A model generated the notes under the pieces. That model saw only the letters and a program-made list of their open reading frames with translations, was not told the DNA's origin and made no database searches. Shown here one piece after another: positions 47,570 through 62,500 of a stretch of 64,000 nt of DNA (position 1 is its first letter; each line of letters starts with the position of its first letter). Origin of the DNA: Tubulanus polymorphus (lineage: Eukaryota > Nemertea > Palaeonemertea > Tubulaniformes > Tubulanidae); the NCBI RefSeq assembly GCF_964204645.1, contig NC_134026.1:8815450-8879449 (forward strand), read 5' to 3'. Position numbers and translations under genes: made by a program.

Positions 47570-50500
47570 TTAAGATATACAACCAACTGGTTCACCGTAT
47601 CTAATTTTCTGTCCTTCGTTGATTTCGAATTTAAAGTCTTTCGGCGCTTCGAATATGAGAACGATCGTCGATCCGAGGTTGAATTCACCGAATTCATCGC
47701 CTTTCTTGATTGCGATACCTTTTCCGTTGTTGTTCGTAAAGCCTCGATCGAAGTATGTGCCCTCTTTCCACCTTCTACCACAGTTCGTTACGAGATCCTA
47801 AAATGTTGAATCCAAACGGTACATTACTCATTCATTGATCCTTTCAGTGCATCTTCACCGCAGTGCGGTGTATAAATCGGTTATGGACTTTGCTAGTACA
47901 CCGCACTGCAGTTTACTGATGTAATTAGATTTCTTTTTATCTCTAATGAAAGATAGCAGCACCTGTCAAACACAGTTAATAGTAACTAATAATACACGGC
48001 AGAGTAATGTAGACACAATAAAGCAGTGTGCCCGTTTGTCAAAAAACGGGGGTGAAAGTTTTTTAACAATTTCAAATTATCTCCAGTACTTAAGGGTATT
48101 AATTATTCAGAGGGTTGAAATCTATTCAGTCATATAAAGCATGCTACAATAGGACTCCTGCCTACTAACTGATTACACCCTCCATGCAGGAATTTTAAGA
48201 TGGTATGAACCCTTGAGCAATAGCAGACTTCAATTTGACCCTATCAACCATCCATAAACAAACAAAAAAATTTACTACAAGCGCAATATTTGATTGGCAA
48301 ATGATGATATCATGTTCTGTTGGAATAGAATTTCAAATTGGTCAAGTATTTCCAATTAGTAAATCTATTTCATGTATCCCTTCCAAAAGCACTACTTCTG
48401 CGAAGAACGAAACAGCGGGCTGTTTAGATGTTGAATTCGTATAGTAGGGAAGTCAAATTTTAACACGCAACTGCAAAACTTGCTGCGTGCCCAGAACCAG
48501 TTTTTGAAAATGGCTCATAGAATTGAGTTGAAACATTAAGCTACCAGATAGTTTTTCTTTTTATAGTGGGTTTTTGTCAACTAACTGCGTGCCCAGTCTG
48601 CTAGGGCAAGGTTTCATTTCGTGTTAGCCAATCTAATCAACAGACTAATTGAAGCGTAAACTTACCTCGTCGAAGTTGACCTTGATCGAACCGACATTCG
48701 TAGCACCAACGGCGGTCATCGAAAAGAAGCCGTGAACCCACGAACCGTAGTAAACCGCTCGCTCGTTGAAATTAAACAAACCTTGTACCCAACGCGCTAT
48801 ACCGGGACTAACGCTCAACAATTCACCTGAAATTAGAATAAAATGCATAACGGGACATTTAGAAATGAAAAGAAAGTACGTAGTCACCGGCTCGCCAGTT
48901 GTGAGTTAGACAGTTAAATTAAGAGTTAAAATGAGTACATCTTTGATTGTTCAACTTTTTTTATCTTGAAATAGGGAATGACCCTGCTACTTATCTAATT
49001 GGTAGATTTCGTATTGATTTTTATGATTCGGTGTCCCTTAGATGAACAGGCTCAGATTGACGAACTCTCGAATTCCCAAATATTTTCACATCGTAACAAT
49101 TTTGTCACAATGAAATAATACCAGGTTTTTCGCATAATTTATCCAGATTTTTCATTTTCATATCAAGGCAAAATAACATTACTGGGCCAGTTGCTCAAAA
49201 TCTCGTTGGAGTCAAACAGTGGATAGTTGTCGACAAAGTGTCAAATCAAAGTTCATTGATACTACAGTATTTATCCGCCGTTTACCGGTAACCAACTTTT
49301 CAGAAACTGGCCCATGGTGGTTACCGAATCTATACGGATTCAAATGAAATTTTTTATATATTCTTCGGCCGCTTGAACACTGATTCTGAGCCACGGCACG
49401 GTGTATGGCATAAAAATGAGGATCAAAATATTTTTACAGAAACTTTTCTTAAATTTTTCACAGATTTTCATATTTTTTCAAGCAGGCATCCATTTCGAAA
49501 GTCGATGCGACACCTGTAAACGGATCGAAACGAAAACTTCGAACCGCGAATTCGAGAATAAAATTACCTGGAAAATGACGCCTATAGCAGACGTTCCACT
49601 CGGTCGGCGAGTGAAATCGATGATAATCGCCCGGCGCTAAGTATATAACGCAATGGTATAATTCGTTCTCCGGATTCGTTTTGATCGATTGTTCGTATTC
49701 TCGCTCCGATATCGAACGCGCGTTCGCATTCGATTCGTCGTCGCCGACTACGACGGGTGCGGCGGCTTCGCGGCGCGTATCTTCGCTCCACGTCGTCGGT
49801 CCGAGAAATCCATGCAGTGAATAACGGATGCCTTTCACCTGTTCGAGGTGACCGTTGTCGACGAGGCCGTAGTGTAGAATCTTACCATCAGCCGGACTAG
49901 TCTGCGGAAAATAAAACCAATTCAAGATCATCGTAATGGCAAAGTAGAGCAAAACAATATTCAGGCCACGAAAAAAATGGTTGTTTCTCATCAGCTTCAT
50001 TTTCCGCGCCTGCCAAAAAAAGTTTGTCAGTGAAAAATTAAAAATGCACGATCTTTTTTTGTTTCTTTTTTTTTGAAAAAGCTAAACATTCCCTGAACGC
50101 ATCCTGATAAAAAACTTGATCACATTTTTTATGTTTTTCTTCACCATCGTAAAAACATTTATTTTACTTATTTCTCAGAAAAACTATTCAATAACAAATG
50201 AGTGGAACTAAGGTTTGAAAAGGGGGTCGTCATTACGGTATTGATTGCTATTTTACCGAGCCAAAATGTATCTAATCTAGTTTTGATGCATTCGACTCTC
50301 TCATTGGTGTAAGCTAAGCTCCTAATCTCTGATCATAATTTTTAATCTGGATATCTGTATGCGCCACGCCACCTAATAGAATGAGGGTGAACCCCTGCCT
50401 CGATACAGGGGTTTTTGCACATAGCCCTAGTCTGCTAGCCCTGTCCAATAAACCAAGGCCCTCAGACAGATTTGATATCGTTTAACTTTTTCAAATTATG

Positions 50501-53500
50501 TATATTAAACGATTCTTTGTAAAATGTAAATTTAAAATCATGATCAAGCTAACTGTAGAAACAGCCATAGAAAGACGTAGAAACAGCCATAGAAATGAAC
50601 TGATTGCAAGTTTTATTGAATTCCGCAAGATAACCCGGCCGATTGGGAGAAACGGAGGTATCATTTTTTTTTGGTTTTAAGACAACTCGCTTTAATCATA
50701 TTGAAGAAATATCAGGTCCATTGCACCCGTATTCGACTGATATGCCTACACACCCGATATTCCAAAGCCCAAGCAACCGAGTGTTGTCATATTCCGATGA
50801 ATATTTCATCATCAAGATCCAATATTTTAGAACAACACATGCATCCACGCGTGGTAAGCATATGGTCAAACGTAATCTTCATGAATCGATATCGACACGA
50901 ATGTGGCACTGGATATTTCGAATACAATACGATGTAGCTAATGAGTTATTGTAACAATTAAGAACAGCAGTCTGTAGCGGACCATCCTAAAATATAGACG
51001 AACCATGAACCCTACTAGTAGATGGGACCTTGGAGGATACATATACATACAAAACATCAATGATATCAATCAACGCGTGTTCAAAATTTCCCTAGAAAAC
51101 TTCACAAAAATGTGTGAAAATTGCCGATTTCGGCGAACAACAATGACCGCCAGTTAGCCATCTTGAATCTGCTCGGGCCAGTTTTTGGGCGGCTGCAGAT
51201 ATGTCTAAGGAAGATATTATACAGAAACCCAATATCAAGACAATCCATCGAAGCATCCACTAAACTTCCCAAAATTCCGTTTATGGACCGATGAATGGAC
51301 GAACGACGGAAGAAAAGTGAACGACTAAAGTCCCAAGTGGTCTAAAAATGAGTTTTCAACAGAATAACAGCTTTCGTCTGTTTTCATTCTGCAGTGTTTG
51401 GAATGAATGAAATTTAAATGGCTAAACATGCCAAGTCAGTTGGTTCATCCGATAGCTAAGTAAATATATTTGCTAGGTTTTTGAGGCTTTTGAAGCTTTT
51501 TGGGGTATTATTTTCCTTGACGAAGAACAACATGACTATAAAAAAACCAACTCATGTAGACACATTTAAAAAATTTCATTTCTTTACTACTATATGCCAT
51601 TTTGTATTCATATTTATAAAGTGATGTCGTTCATCGTATGAGGGTGCATTGTCAGATAATTGTACATATTGATAAGGCGTGCGTCGAAATGTTCAAAGCA
51701 AATTGACAATTAGAATAATAACGTTCTACGCCGACTAGTAAAATTGAATCTAATGATACAAGCGGGGTGAACTTTTCGTAAACGCGAAATCCGATGTTCT
51801 AAAAATTTGACTGCCGACTACGAAAATTAAATCTAATCATGCGAGGGGGTGATGAAATCTCGCAAACCCGAAATCTTAAACTTCAAAAAATCCTCAATCG
51901 CTTTAGCAACAATAGCGATCACTGTCATACGAATATATGCGCGTCTCTGATTGGCTGGAATCTTCGCGTTTGAAAGTAACCGCTGGCTACGATATGCCAC
52001 ACTAGATACGGCTTGTGTCTAGTCGGCGTGCGTTGGGTTGGGTTGGGTATCCTTCGTTCTCTGCAGCCCGACATAAAGCTTGTTACATGTATCGCCGCCA
52101 TGCGTTATCGGTAAAACCAAAAATTCATGAATTTTTTTTAAAACTTAACAGCGCTTCGGTTTCCTGATACCAACAACGCGTCTTTCGTTTTTACACTGTG
52201 CATTCAGAAACTTTCGAAACATCTCACAGCCGTGCGATGTCTTCTTTTCAAAATCGGACGTCGTCTTCACATCCTACAAACTTATACTTTAAACTGATGG
52301 TTAGCCCGGCGGAATTGCCCGGAACGTACTATTTGTGGTTTTACCTACCGTACTTGAGTCTCCTTTTCGTTTTCGGATTCACCGGCAATTTGCTGATCGT
52401 GATCATCATGGGACAGCGCGAATTTCGGCGACATTCGTTCAGTCGGATGTTCGTGCAACTAGCGATCAGCGATTCCGTCGTCCTGTCCTCGTACTTTTGC
52501 GGATTTTTGAACGCGTTGTCTGTTCTGTTGAACGGGTGCGTATTTTTTGTATATAACGCGTTGTGCGCGTTTACGATCAGCCCGTGGACGTTGTTCTGAT
52601 AGCCGCCGAGCGAATGTGCGTCGTTTGCTTTCCGTTTCGCGGACCTCGTTTCTGGACGCCGACGACCGCTACCGGATCGTGTTTATCCGTCGTGTGTCTA
52701 GTGGCGTCGGTTTACAGTTACCAACCAGTTCGCGACGGTTGACTTCGCCGACAACGTCGGTTGCATAAGTGACGAACGGAGCCCGATGATGCGGACGATG
52801 CTCATTTCCGTCGTTCCGTTTTGTTTTCTGGTCACCCTTTCGTCGGCGACGTCCGTGACACTATTCCGAAATCGAGACAACAAAACTCGCGCGTCACAGA
52901 AATACTCGAAACAAGTAACCGTGATGGTCTTGTCGGTGTGCGCGTTCTTCATGGTCACGACATTTCCCACTTCTATCGTCGGCCCTTTTTCCTGGAACGA
53001 TTCCCGATTGAAATACATCTTCGGCATCTGTCCCGACATCTTAATACTGAATTACTCGCGAATCTGTACATATATCTGATGTCGGGGAAAAAAATCAGAA
53101 ACGTACTCCGGAATTTACTTTGCAATTAAAACCACCCACGCCGAATATACCATCGCCCGCAAAATTAAACCGTAACCAAAAATCAATTTTCACTAATAAT
53201 CAATAAGTCATCCCAGTTTTACGAACGAGTCTCCGATGGGGAAACATAATTTTACAAATATGAAGTAAATCTAGTGAATCTAGTGAAGACTGCGGAATAA
53301 GGGTATGGGAAAAAAGATATGCTAGGCTAAAAAAATTACACCTTGTTTCTCCCGATCATTCGACCAGGTCATTTTGTAAATTGCAATAAAATTTGTAATC
53401 AGTTCATTTCTATAGCTGCTGGGTCTGTTATGGATACCTTGCTCATGAATTTTTAAAACTGATGTACAGGGTCGATAGGGTTATAAGTTATACAGAGGAG

Positions 53501-56500
53501 GTTCATTTTCTGATAATCATAGTTATGAGAAAAATAACGATAGTTGCATACAGTAAACCAGCTTAAAACTTAAATTCAACTTAATTAAATCAAACTTAAT
53601 TCCGATCATTGGGGACCAATGAAATGAACGAGATATCCGCATCATATTTTTCATACCAAGTAAAATCTGTGTATATGTTTTGTAAATAAAATGGAATCCC
53701 GATTAAACTGATCCTGATGAGTCGGGGTGTATAGAATCAATACAGTTATCGCGTGCTGACCTCGAGAAAAACGTCGAACTGAAAACTTTCCGAGGGATGC
53801 GGCTAGTACACATTGTTGACCATTCATCAATTAAACAATTATATTAATATATTATTATTATTATTATTATCAATCCATTAACTGAATCGTCACTGCGAAG
53901 CGGTTGATAGGTCAGGCACGCATATCAACCTAAGCAGATAGGCCTAACCGTCCACAGGACATTCGTTAGCGCGAGTAGGATATTTACACCTTGTGACTGG
54001 GAACTGACCACTGTGCAAGTAAATTAAGCAGAGAGAGACACAGAGGTGGATCCAGGGTCACTGGAAGGGGGTGTCCACTTCAGTTTTAAACTTTGAAATT
54101 TAGGGCCTTATTCTAAGCTGCATCGCAATTTCGTTGTTTACATACACTTCATAGATTTTTTAAGATAGAATTGATATTTCTAGAATTGGTAGAACTTATA
54201 GCTAATTGCCGAAACAAAATTTGATATAGGCCTATATACTTGATCTTTCTTCAGAATTTATGCGGTCCGTTATATAGAGGACGGAATTTCAAGGACCTCA
54301 ACATTTTAAGGGAGATGACTGGACCCCCATGGACACCCCCTGGATCCGCCGCTGAGAACAACTACTGCTTTTCAAAATGCAAACTGAGGATCATGAATAG
54401 ACAAGACTGGAGAGTTTTTAATCCTTATCCAAGAGCACAATTTCAGCCCTAACAATTAACACAATGGTGCCAAAACATGGAAATCACTTACGACACTATA
54501 AGCGGGATTCACCGGTCGAACATCCGGCTTCAACGGGCGGCGAAAAAATTCGCCCAGATTTTTATAATGTTTCAAATCTTCGATCGCAGCTTCTTCGATA
54601 TTACACCCGAACATCCAGATGTAGAACTTCAGCGCCGGCGATCGCAACCACTTCGGCAGATTCATGTTGTTCATTTTGCCCCAAAGTCGCGAGATCGCTT
54701 TCAACGGCATTTTTCGGTAAAGCGTCACCTGAAAGTAAACGAAACATAGAAACAGAGTTATTTTCACAAATGTAATTAAAAGAATCACATAGTATACAGA
54801 GCAAAGCAGGGGACACACTGGGCAATTTAGTCGCGCGATTTTCGCGCGACGAAATCGTTTAAATCGTCTAGCGTGTCAGGGTCGGTGATTGAGTCGGCCG
54901 GTGATTGAGTCGGCCGATGGAATCGCCGTATCCAACCGGCCAATCACGGCTCTTCAACAATCACGTGATAACTAAAAATGGCGGCTAGATTCATCTGATT
55001 ATTTCGCAACTTGTTGTGAAGCTATCCGAGGGTGAAAATAATGAACCACCTATGAACCACATTAATATTAAACAAATTTGGGGGATACCCGGTTCTCCAA
55101 CTTTCCAAATACTTCATCACGATCCCACATACGAATCACAGTTTCCCGACAACCATTCCGCCCGGAAAGAACCAACCTTTTTCGGGAGAAAGCTCGGGGC
55201 TCGATACCTTTTTATTAAATCGTCTTCGCGAGTTTCGACGTTTAAATCCGCGCAGCGCGTAGTTCAACGTGAAAATTCTGAACAGCAACCGGATCATGTA
55301 AAAACTTCTATACGTCACGTTACTGTTGTACCGCTTCAGTCTGGACCACAGCCGTCGCATCGCGAGCCCAGTTCGTTGTTGCTGATGCAGATGCGGCTGC
55401 TGGTGGCTGTAATACGAATACCTCGAACGCATCGGCGCGTGCTGAACGCGTTTCTTCGGTTTGACAACTCGTACGGGTTGCGTGACGCTGATTTCGAACA
55501 GGTCGCCCGTATCGTCCGAATCGGCCCGGCGCGATTCGCGACAAAGTTCGTCGCGGCGGTTTTTACGTCGCGAATTGTCAAGATTGTCAATCGCCGCGCG
55601 ACTACGACGACGTCGAATCCTTAGAATCACCGCCAAAGGTAAAGCGATGACCACGACGGCGCAGATAGCGAATCCGATAACGAAATCGAGCGGCTCCATC
55701 GTGATAGCGAGAGATTTTCTATTTTCCTACGCAATAGAAATGATCATACGATTATTCTCTGTTTACTCCGAAACGTCCGTCTAACTGAACCGACAAATAA
55801 TAATGAACTAGGACGATAGCACTTCAACCTGCTGATCAAAGATCGAAGTCCACACGATGAACATACGAGCGAAAAACATTTGCCTTTTTATCAATACTCA
55901 GAAATTGTTATTTCGTAATATATATATACACATATATAATATATATACATTTTCACCTTAATTCATATGTGCTGTATAGGCGTTAAACAAACTATGTTTC
56001 CATCTAATAGTTGAAAAAACTTCCTGTATAGCTATGTGTATTCATTCATTAATGGCTCAGCAATTTTGGGTTATCGCATACTTCTGCACTTCATCAACCT
56101 ATTTAATGCTATAAGTTTACCATGCGACTCTTCGAAACTTTGAAATCTGATTTCGCTGATTTCCGAGTACGTTTGAAGTTCAAAGTCGATTTAACTGTAA
56201 ACTTAACAAATCTATCTTTAAAAAAAAGCCTAATGCACCTGGCAAGAAACGAGTCCTTAAACAACTCTTCGAAACTTTGAAATCGTCAACCGAGATTATT
56301 ATTGGAATGAATCCAAGAAACGCTGCAAAAGATTTTTGTTTTTGTCTCATCCAGTCTTCCCATTATCACGCATAGCAAATCGAGAAAGGCCAAAACGTGA
56401 TGAGCAAAGCAATAGGCCTCACACTGACATCAGCGATTTTGATCGATTATGTAATCCACTGCACACATATTTCGCGAAACCACGTTGCCACATTTCGGAA

Positions 56501-59500
56501 CAATGCACACAGTTGTGAAACCAGCCGGGAAAAGCATTCGTCGACTTTCCCATTTCCACAGTTGTTAGTTAACAACACGCTGTGCAGCGGGTTTGCAACC
56601 GATAATCTATCAGCTAGCCGCAGTGAAATTTCAAACCAGACAACATTCTATTTCTAAACCAATTACCGCAATATTGATCGAATAGCTTTCTGAAAGTCAA
56701 ATAGCCAATAGAACGAATGTGGTGACACTGTTAAACACCTCTTCCACAGCAAAACGTTTTTTTTTGCAGTTTGGTGCTAAAATACTAATGTCTTTTTTTT
56801 CTAAAGAAAACAAATTTTGGTTTTTGATTTCGTGTTTATCATACTTCTGTGCGCGTCCAGTTTGAACCAACGGCTTGAGAAGCCTATAGGCCTACACATT
56901 TAGAAAACTGACCACACCGCAACATTCGAAGACTCTCATATTTCGACTTGAAAAAAATGGCCGAAAATGTAACGAGTGCCTCTGAAGATCACAAACGAAA
57001 AACATCCGCGTTAAATCCCGCAGTTATCGAAATATGTCTGATGAAAAATCTCCCACTCGGGTCTTTAATCGGCCCCGATTTGAAAACATATATCTAAGGC
57101 GCGAGAAATGCCACACCAATGATGATGGCTAATAGTCTTTAGCCGAAACGTTGCGCAAACTCTTCTATTTAATATTTCTCTTTCTGGCTGAATTACTGTG
57201 GGATTTCTCGCGATAATTCATCGTAAACACTGATATTGTAAGTAGAGAACCCCACACTGATAAAACGTAAGATGAAGTCCGAAAAGTTTCCTCTAGAGCT
57301 GATGTTTTTATTCATTCGACGTTTCGACACAACCCAATTGTCATCTTCAGGAATACTGCTGAATGAACAAAATTCAGAGATATTTATATATACCATCAAG
57401 AACGTAGAGACAAATAGTAATTAAGAGTGAAGCAAAGTGAAGCAAACTCGGGGAGGGGTGTAATTTACTAAAAAAACAGTGATTATAGTTATAGTTAAGA
57501 GTGAGTGACAATACAAGTTCAGCGAGTTACACTGATATTGTGTGGCTTCTTGACTTACGTACCTTAGGGCGTCTCGCATTGTCGGTGCGCCCGGTAACGA
57601 TAACTCGCCGCGACGTTAACAAAACCCAAACATCGTCGTCGTCAGAGAAATCCTCACCGTAATTTTCAGCGCCAGCAATCGTTATAACAATCTCATATTG
57701 AGATGAAATCATCGCGAACAACGATTTCGTTGAGGTATCGTAACGACGAGACACCGACAATAACAATTCCGCCCACCCACTGATCGATATACCGATGAAT
57801 GCGAGCATCTGTCGCCGGAAAATACGCCGACGAAGATCACCCCATCTAATTTTAATATCGGAAAATCAATCCGCACCGGTGATCACCCGATACGATAATA
57901 ACACGCTAAGGCAAAATCGAGCTGGCAATCGTAATAGCACGTTAGGCAAAATCGAGCTGACAATCGTAATAGCTGGTTAGGCAAAATCGAGCTGACAATC
58001 ATTATAGCACGTTAGGCAAAATCAAGCTGACAATCGTAACAGCACACTAGGCATAATCAAGCCGGCAATCGTAATAGCACGTTAGGTAAAATCGAGCTAG
58101 CAATCGTATTAGCACTTTTCACGATTGCGGGTATTGCGGGGACGAAACTCATTTTTTGACGCCGTAAAAACCCGTTACAATAATGTTTCTATACATAGTA
58201 TGCGTTATCATTTAAGGGGGTTCTGTATGAGTCGATGTGCACTTCATCATAGATATTGAACTTTCAAAATAACAATAACAATTGTGATGGCATTTATTTT
58301 GTTATTGAATATATTTCATACTATTATCATTCATAATTATTATAAGATGTGCACTACGTCATCAATATATCATGGCAACTAGACTGCTTGCCGGTCAATT
58401 CAATTCAATCATCGATATATTCAAATCCAAAATAACTTTATCGATCCTCGATATCATACGATTTATTTTATAGACCTATATTAAGCAATATATGCGTCAT
58501 TTTTCAAGGCGTCAATAAACTTTCGAGTTAGTTTTCTTGTCATCCCTCGACCTACTGGGCGCAAACGAATGTATCATCTAATGCAGGCATAAGTGAAAGA
58601 CCTGTTCGTTAGAGGTTAAAGGTCTAATACCATATAAGCCACAGGCCGTAGGATTTCATTTTCTTATGCAACTCACAGTACGATGAACTGCTCTTTTGAG
58701 ACTGATCGCGACTAGTCGTACACACCCACTTAGCGCCATTTGAGAAGCACTTTCAGGGCTTTTACCCCCTAGAAAAAGCTTTTTACGGCAATATCCTCAC
58801 TTTATCCGTTCAAAAACGTTCAGAACCGACAGCTTTTAGCTTTAGTACGATCACTTGTACACTTATACCGGCTGCTACATCTTATCTCCCATTTTAAAAC
58901 AACTTGAAAACTTTTTTTGTTGTTGATTGAACGATGTTGGCCCCATCCCATTTAGGCGTTGTGATGACTGGTGACTGTATGACTAAACTGTATGACTGGT
59001 CTATAGCCACTGCAAAAATCATCAATGCTAAAAAACTTCATAGTAAAAAAAACAACAATAAATCTATAGATTTGCAACATTCTTAAATTCGAGGCCCAAA
59101 AATCAATTTTCAAGACCATAGTGCTAAATTCAAGACTATTCATTTTGATGATTCCAGAAGGCTATTCAAGAATTTCAAGGCCCCCTACGAAACCTGAGGG
59201 ACCGTAAAACCATCACAGTTAATCCGAAAATAGTATAGAATATAGACTTATGGATCCAGTTCCACAGTTGTGAGTTAGAGTTAACTCTGAGTTAAAATTA
59301 GTTCATTTTCAATGCGTTAACTCAAGAGTCAAATCTTAACTCGGAACTGTGGAACTGGACCATGATTTTCAAACCTGACACGTGTATAATCCAGGATCCA
59401 GTTCCACAGTCGTGAGTTAAGATTTGACTCGGAGTTAACTTGTCGAAAATGAACTAATTTTAACTCGGAGTTAACTGTAACTCACAACTGTGGAACTGGG

Positions 59501-62500
59501 TCCAGTTTAATACAAAATGATACCAAACAAAAAACAATACTTGCGTTAACCAGAATGCGCAGATTTTTTTTAACATCAGTTTTCTTAACAAATCCCGGAC
59601 ACATCCACGAATGCCTTTTGGCCATGAAAGCTTCCTTTTAGGAACCACAATCGAATAACTGACCACCACAAATCGGTTAGATGACTTGCCTCTAACAAAT
59701 AGGCTGATACAATGTACATCTGTTTCAGGCACCAGATTTCACTTAAAATTTCAATTTACTAATTATACAGCGACTCGTCCATCTTCAGATGTTGAATGTA
59801 CTTCAAATATTACTTTTCCGGTGCTAGTTAGTTTCTAAATGGTACTTTAACCATCTCCCGGCTTTAACCCATTAGCACTCAAGAATTTCATTATGTAATG
59901 TCTATTACTCCGCAGAAAATTCAAGGGAAACTCCAAGTTCATCACAATGCAGAATTAGCTCATTCCCAGTTGATTTTCATGTGTTGCAAGTTTGTGTTAT
60001 TTTGTAGTAAATAGTCAAGGCTTTCATTCAAGATTTGATAGGATGAGCCAAAATCGTGACCCTTTGCCCCCCAAAATGCATCAAAATGTACTTGGATAGA
60101 AGTGAGCGCTCAGATCTGTCATGTTCTTACACCAAATACTCGAGAAAAACAAATAGAAAGATGCTGATTTCTGTACGGTATTCTGAAAAACTTTACTTTA
60201 TCATAAGCTATTGGGTTCGAATCCCACTATAACCGTTTAGACAAAAAATGTCAGGGCTGTTTTGCGCGGTTTGAGGAGTAATAGGCAGGGCGGATACGGG
60301 TGGCTTGAGTGCTAATGGGTTAATAAGCGATGACCTAAGATCTGAGAGGGTCCGAGGGTACGATGGCCACTTGTAGAAACGCTTGATAATTTGAAAATTT
60401 CAATACTCAATGCAAGATACCATAATCAATTACCTTGAAATTCATGGCATACATAGAGTTACAAATGAGTTACACTTTTGCAATAGATTGTGGTTACAAA
60501 ATATGCCTAGCGGTAGGTGTTAATAGTCTATACATGGAAACACCATGTTATTCCACTATGGAGTCATTCATTTATTACGTACGCATCAAGGGAGGGGGAG
60601 GGGACAGTGCAATTGCGTACTGTAATGCTTAATGTATATGAAAAAATGGCTGATTTTGCGTACAGAGGGGGAGGGGGGTTGAGAAACTCTTAAAAAATTT
60701 TATGCGTACGTAATAAATGAATGATCCCTATTCGAACTAGTGAAGATACACGTATAAACCAAAAAGACAATCCCGTCTTAAAAACTTCCCAGATTACGAC
60801 AGACGGACAAATGGACCGACGATAGTGGGGTCTAAAAAAGAAATACATCGAACGTTACTTACTGTTGTAGTTTTCTCATTGATCACGAAAGCCTCGTATG
60901 CCATAAAACCCAGTCCAAATCCGGCGGGTATTGTTATCAGGAACAGTTTGCCGCCGAATCGCGACTTAGAAGCTGTCGTAGCGGCAATATGAACTGATCG
61001 TTCTGCGAGAAAAGCGAAAACATTTCTTATTTCCAATAAAAGAGCGGAGATGAAGGATACAGAGTTATACATACACGGGGCTAATTTCTCAAAAGTTAGA
61101 GTTAACTCAGTGACAGTGGACAAATAGATACCACGGTAAGGCTAACAAAATTGATACCTTGTTTCTCATTTCTGCTGAGCTTTAAAGTTGACCCGGCCAC
61201 CCACCTATCAACCCTGTGCATTACTTTTCATCATGATCGAGCTAACCATAACAGACAGAAACAGCTATAGAAATGAACTGATTACAAACGAGTATACTAG
61301 TAGATAGACAAGTATTACTCGTTGGTTGGTACTGATACTATTAACATAGTCAACTTCAGCATTGAGAATGAAGATGAGTTTGTTCACATTGCCAGCCAAT
61401 CAGCGACTGTGTCATTCTCGTGCGCCAGAGTGCAGATATCTAACAATGAAATATCTAAACAGAGGTGCTCACCAGAGCCAACCTTCCCAGCATCTAAACC
61501 ATCATTATACCTATCCAGGAAGAAAGACACTAAATATTTTGATGGATATATGAAAGCTGTGGGTAGTGAAGTGTGATCTGTGATTAGTCATAACATTTTA
61601 GAAATGGCCAGAATTTTAACTTAGGTTCTATCTCATTTTTATTTTATAATTGCGATTGGTATAATATTTTTTTAAACGGCCGTTAAGGCTTCATGTTTCG
61701 TCTGCAATTCACTGCAAATAGTTACGCAACTACACACATTTCAGTGTTTTTAGCAGCTGTACACTCAATCGGCACCGTTCGTGACTAGCTTCACTGCGGA
61801 ATTATCATCAATTAACATCGCCATATCACATCATCAACTTATATTGTGCCTTAAAACCCTAACAGCCGAAATAATTGAAATGCACACACGATTTCTATCA
61901 TTGAAAATTGAGAGAGTGGCCATGTTTGTGTTTGCTGCTTCGCGTAAATACCGCGCGGTGGCGCAACCGCGCGGAGTGGGGCCGATACGTCCAGTGAATA
62001 GGACCCCACAATGAATAGGAGTATATTCATACACAGTATATATCATCCTTATCATATGTATGACTACATGTATACCGATTCACGAGTAGGCCTGTATTCA
62101 TAGTGGCACTGCCAGTGACTGTGGAGACAGAACAGGCAGTACCTGTGCAGTATAGGTCTACTAGTGCCGGCAACATGTTGTCAGGCTCTTGTCTGGTTCA
62201 TAAACAAACTTACCACATATCAAGCGTGACACATCGAGATCGCATGGCGACTTTTTCGAACGAAGCAAACAGTTGCGATCGCAATACTTCCAAACAAGGC
62301 TTCTGGTGCCAGCGAATGCACTTCCACGATACATGATATTATCGATATTGATCTCCTACGAAATGAAAACAAAATTGTAAAATCTTGTGAGGGAGCACCT
62401 AAAAATATCGATAGTCGCTTCAATTAGGATTACTCGTGGATGTGGGTGGGGGACTGGGGGTTGAAGGCTTTACTTCTCCCAGATTGATCACAACTACCGC

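Noticed and set aside
55016-55624. 202-codon plus-strand ORF opposite the orphan membrane-protein ORF
   Set aside because: Arginine-rich shadow without a good start context; the minus strand has the membrane helix and the strong Kozak match.
56957-57097. 46-codon ORF with good start context
   Set aside because: Too short, no donor for a first exon and no recognised similarity; mentioned only in the region note.
57897-58115. Regular spaced repeats that might suggest a CRISPR-like array
   Set aside because: Units are contiguous 35-bp copies without unique spacers, in an intron of an animal gene: a minisatellite.
60210-60222. Perfect tRNA B box
   Set aside because: No A box at the right distance upstream and no cloverleaf pairing.
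60863-61002. Membrane-span exon first considered as a SURF1 fragment
   Set aside because: It lacks the GTWQ-type motif, and its phase joins exactly to PISD exons on both sides.
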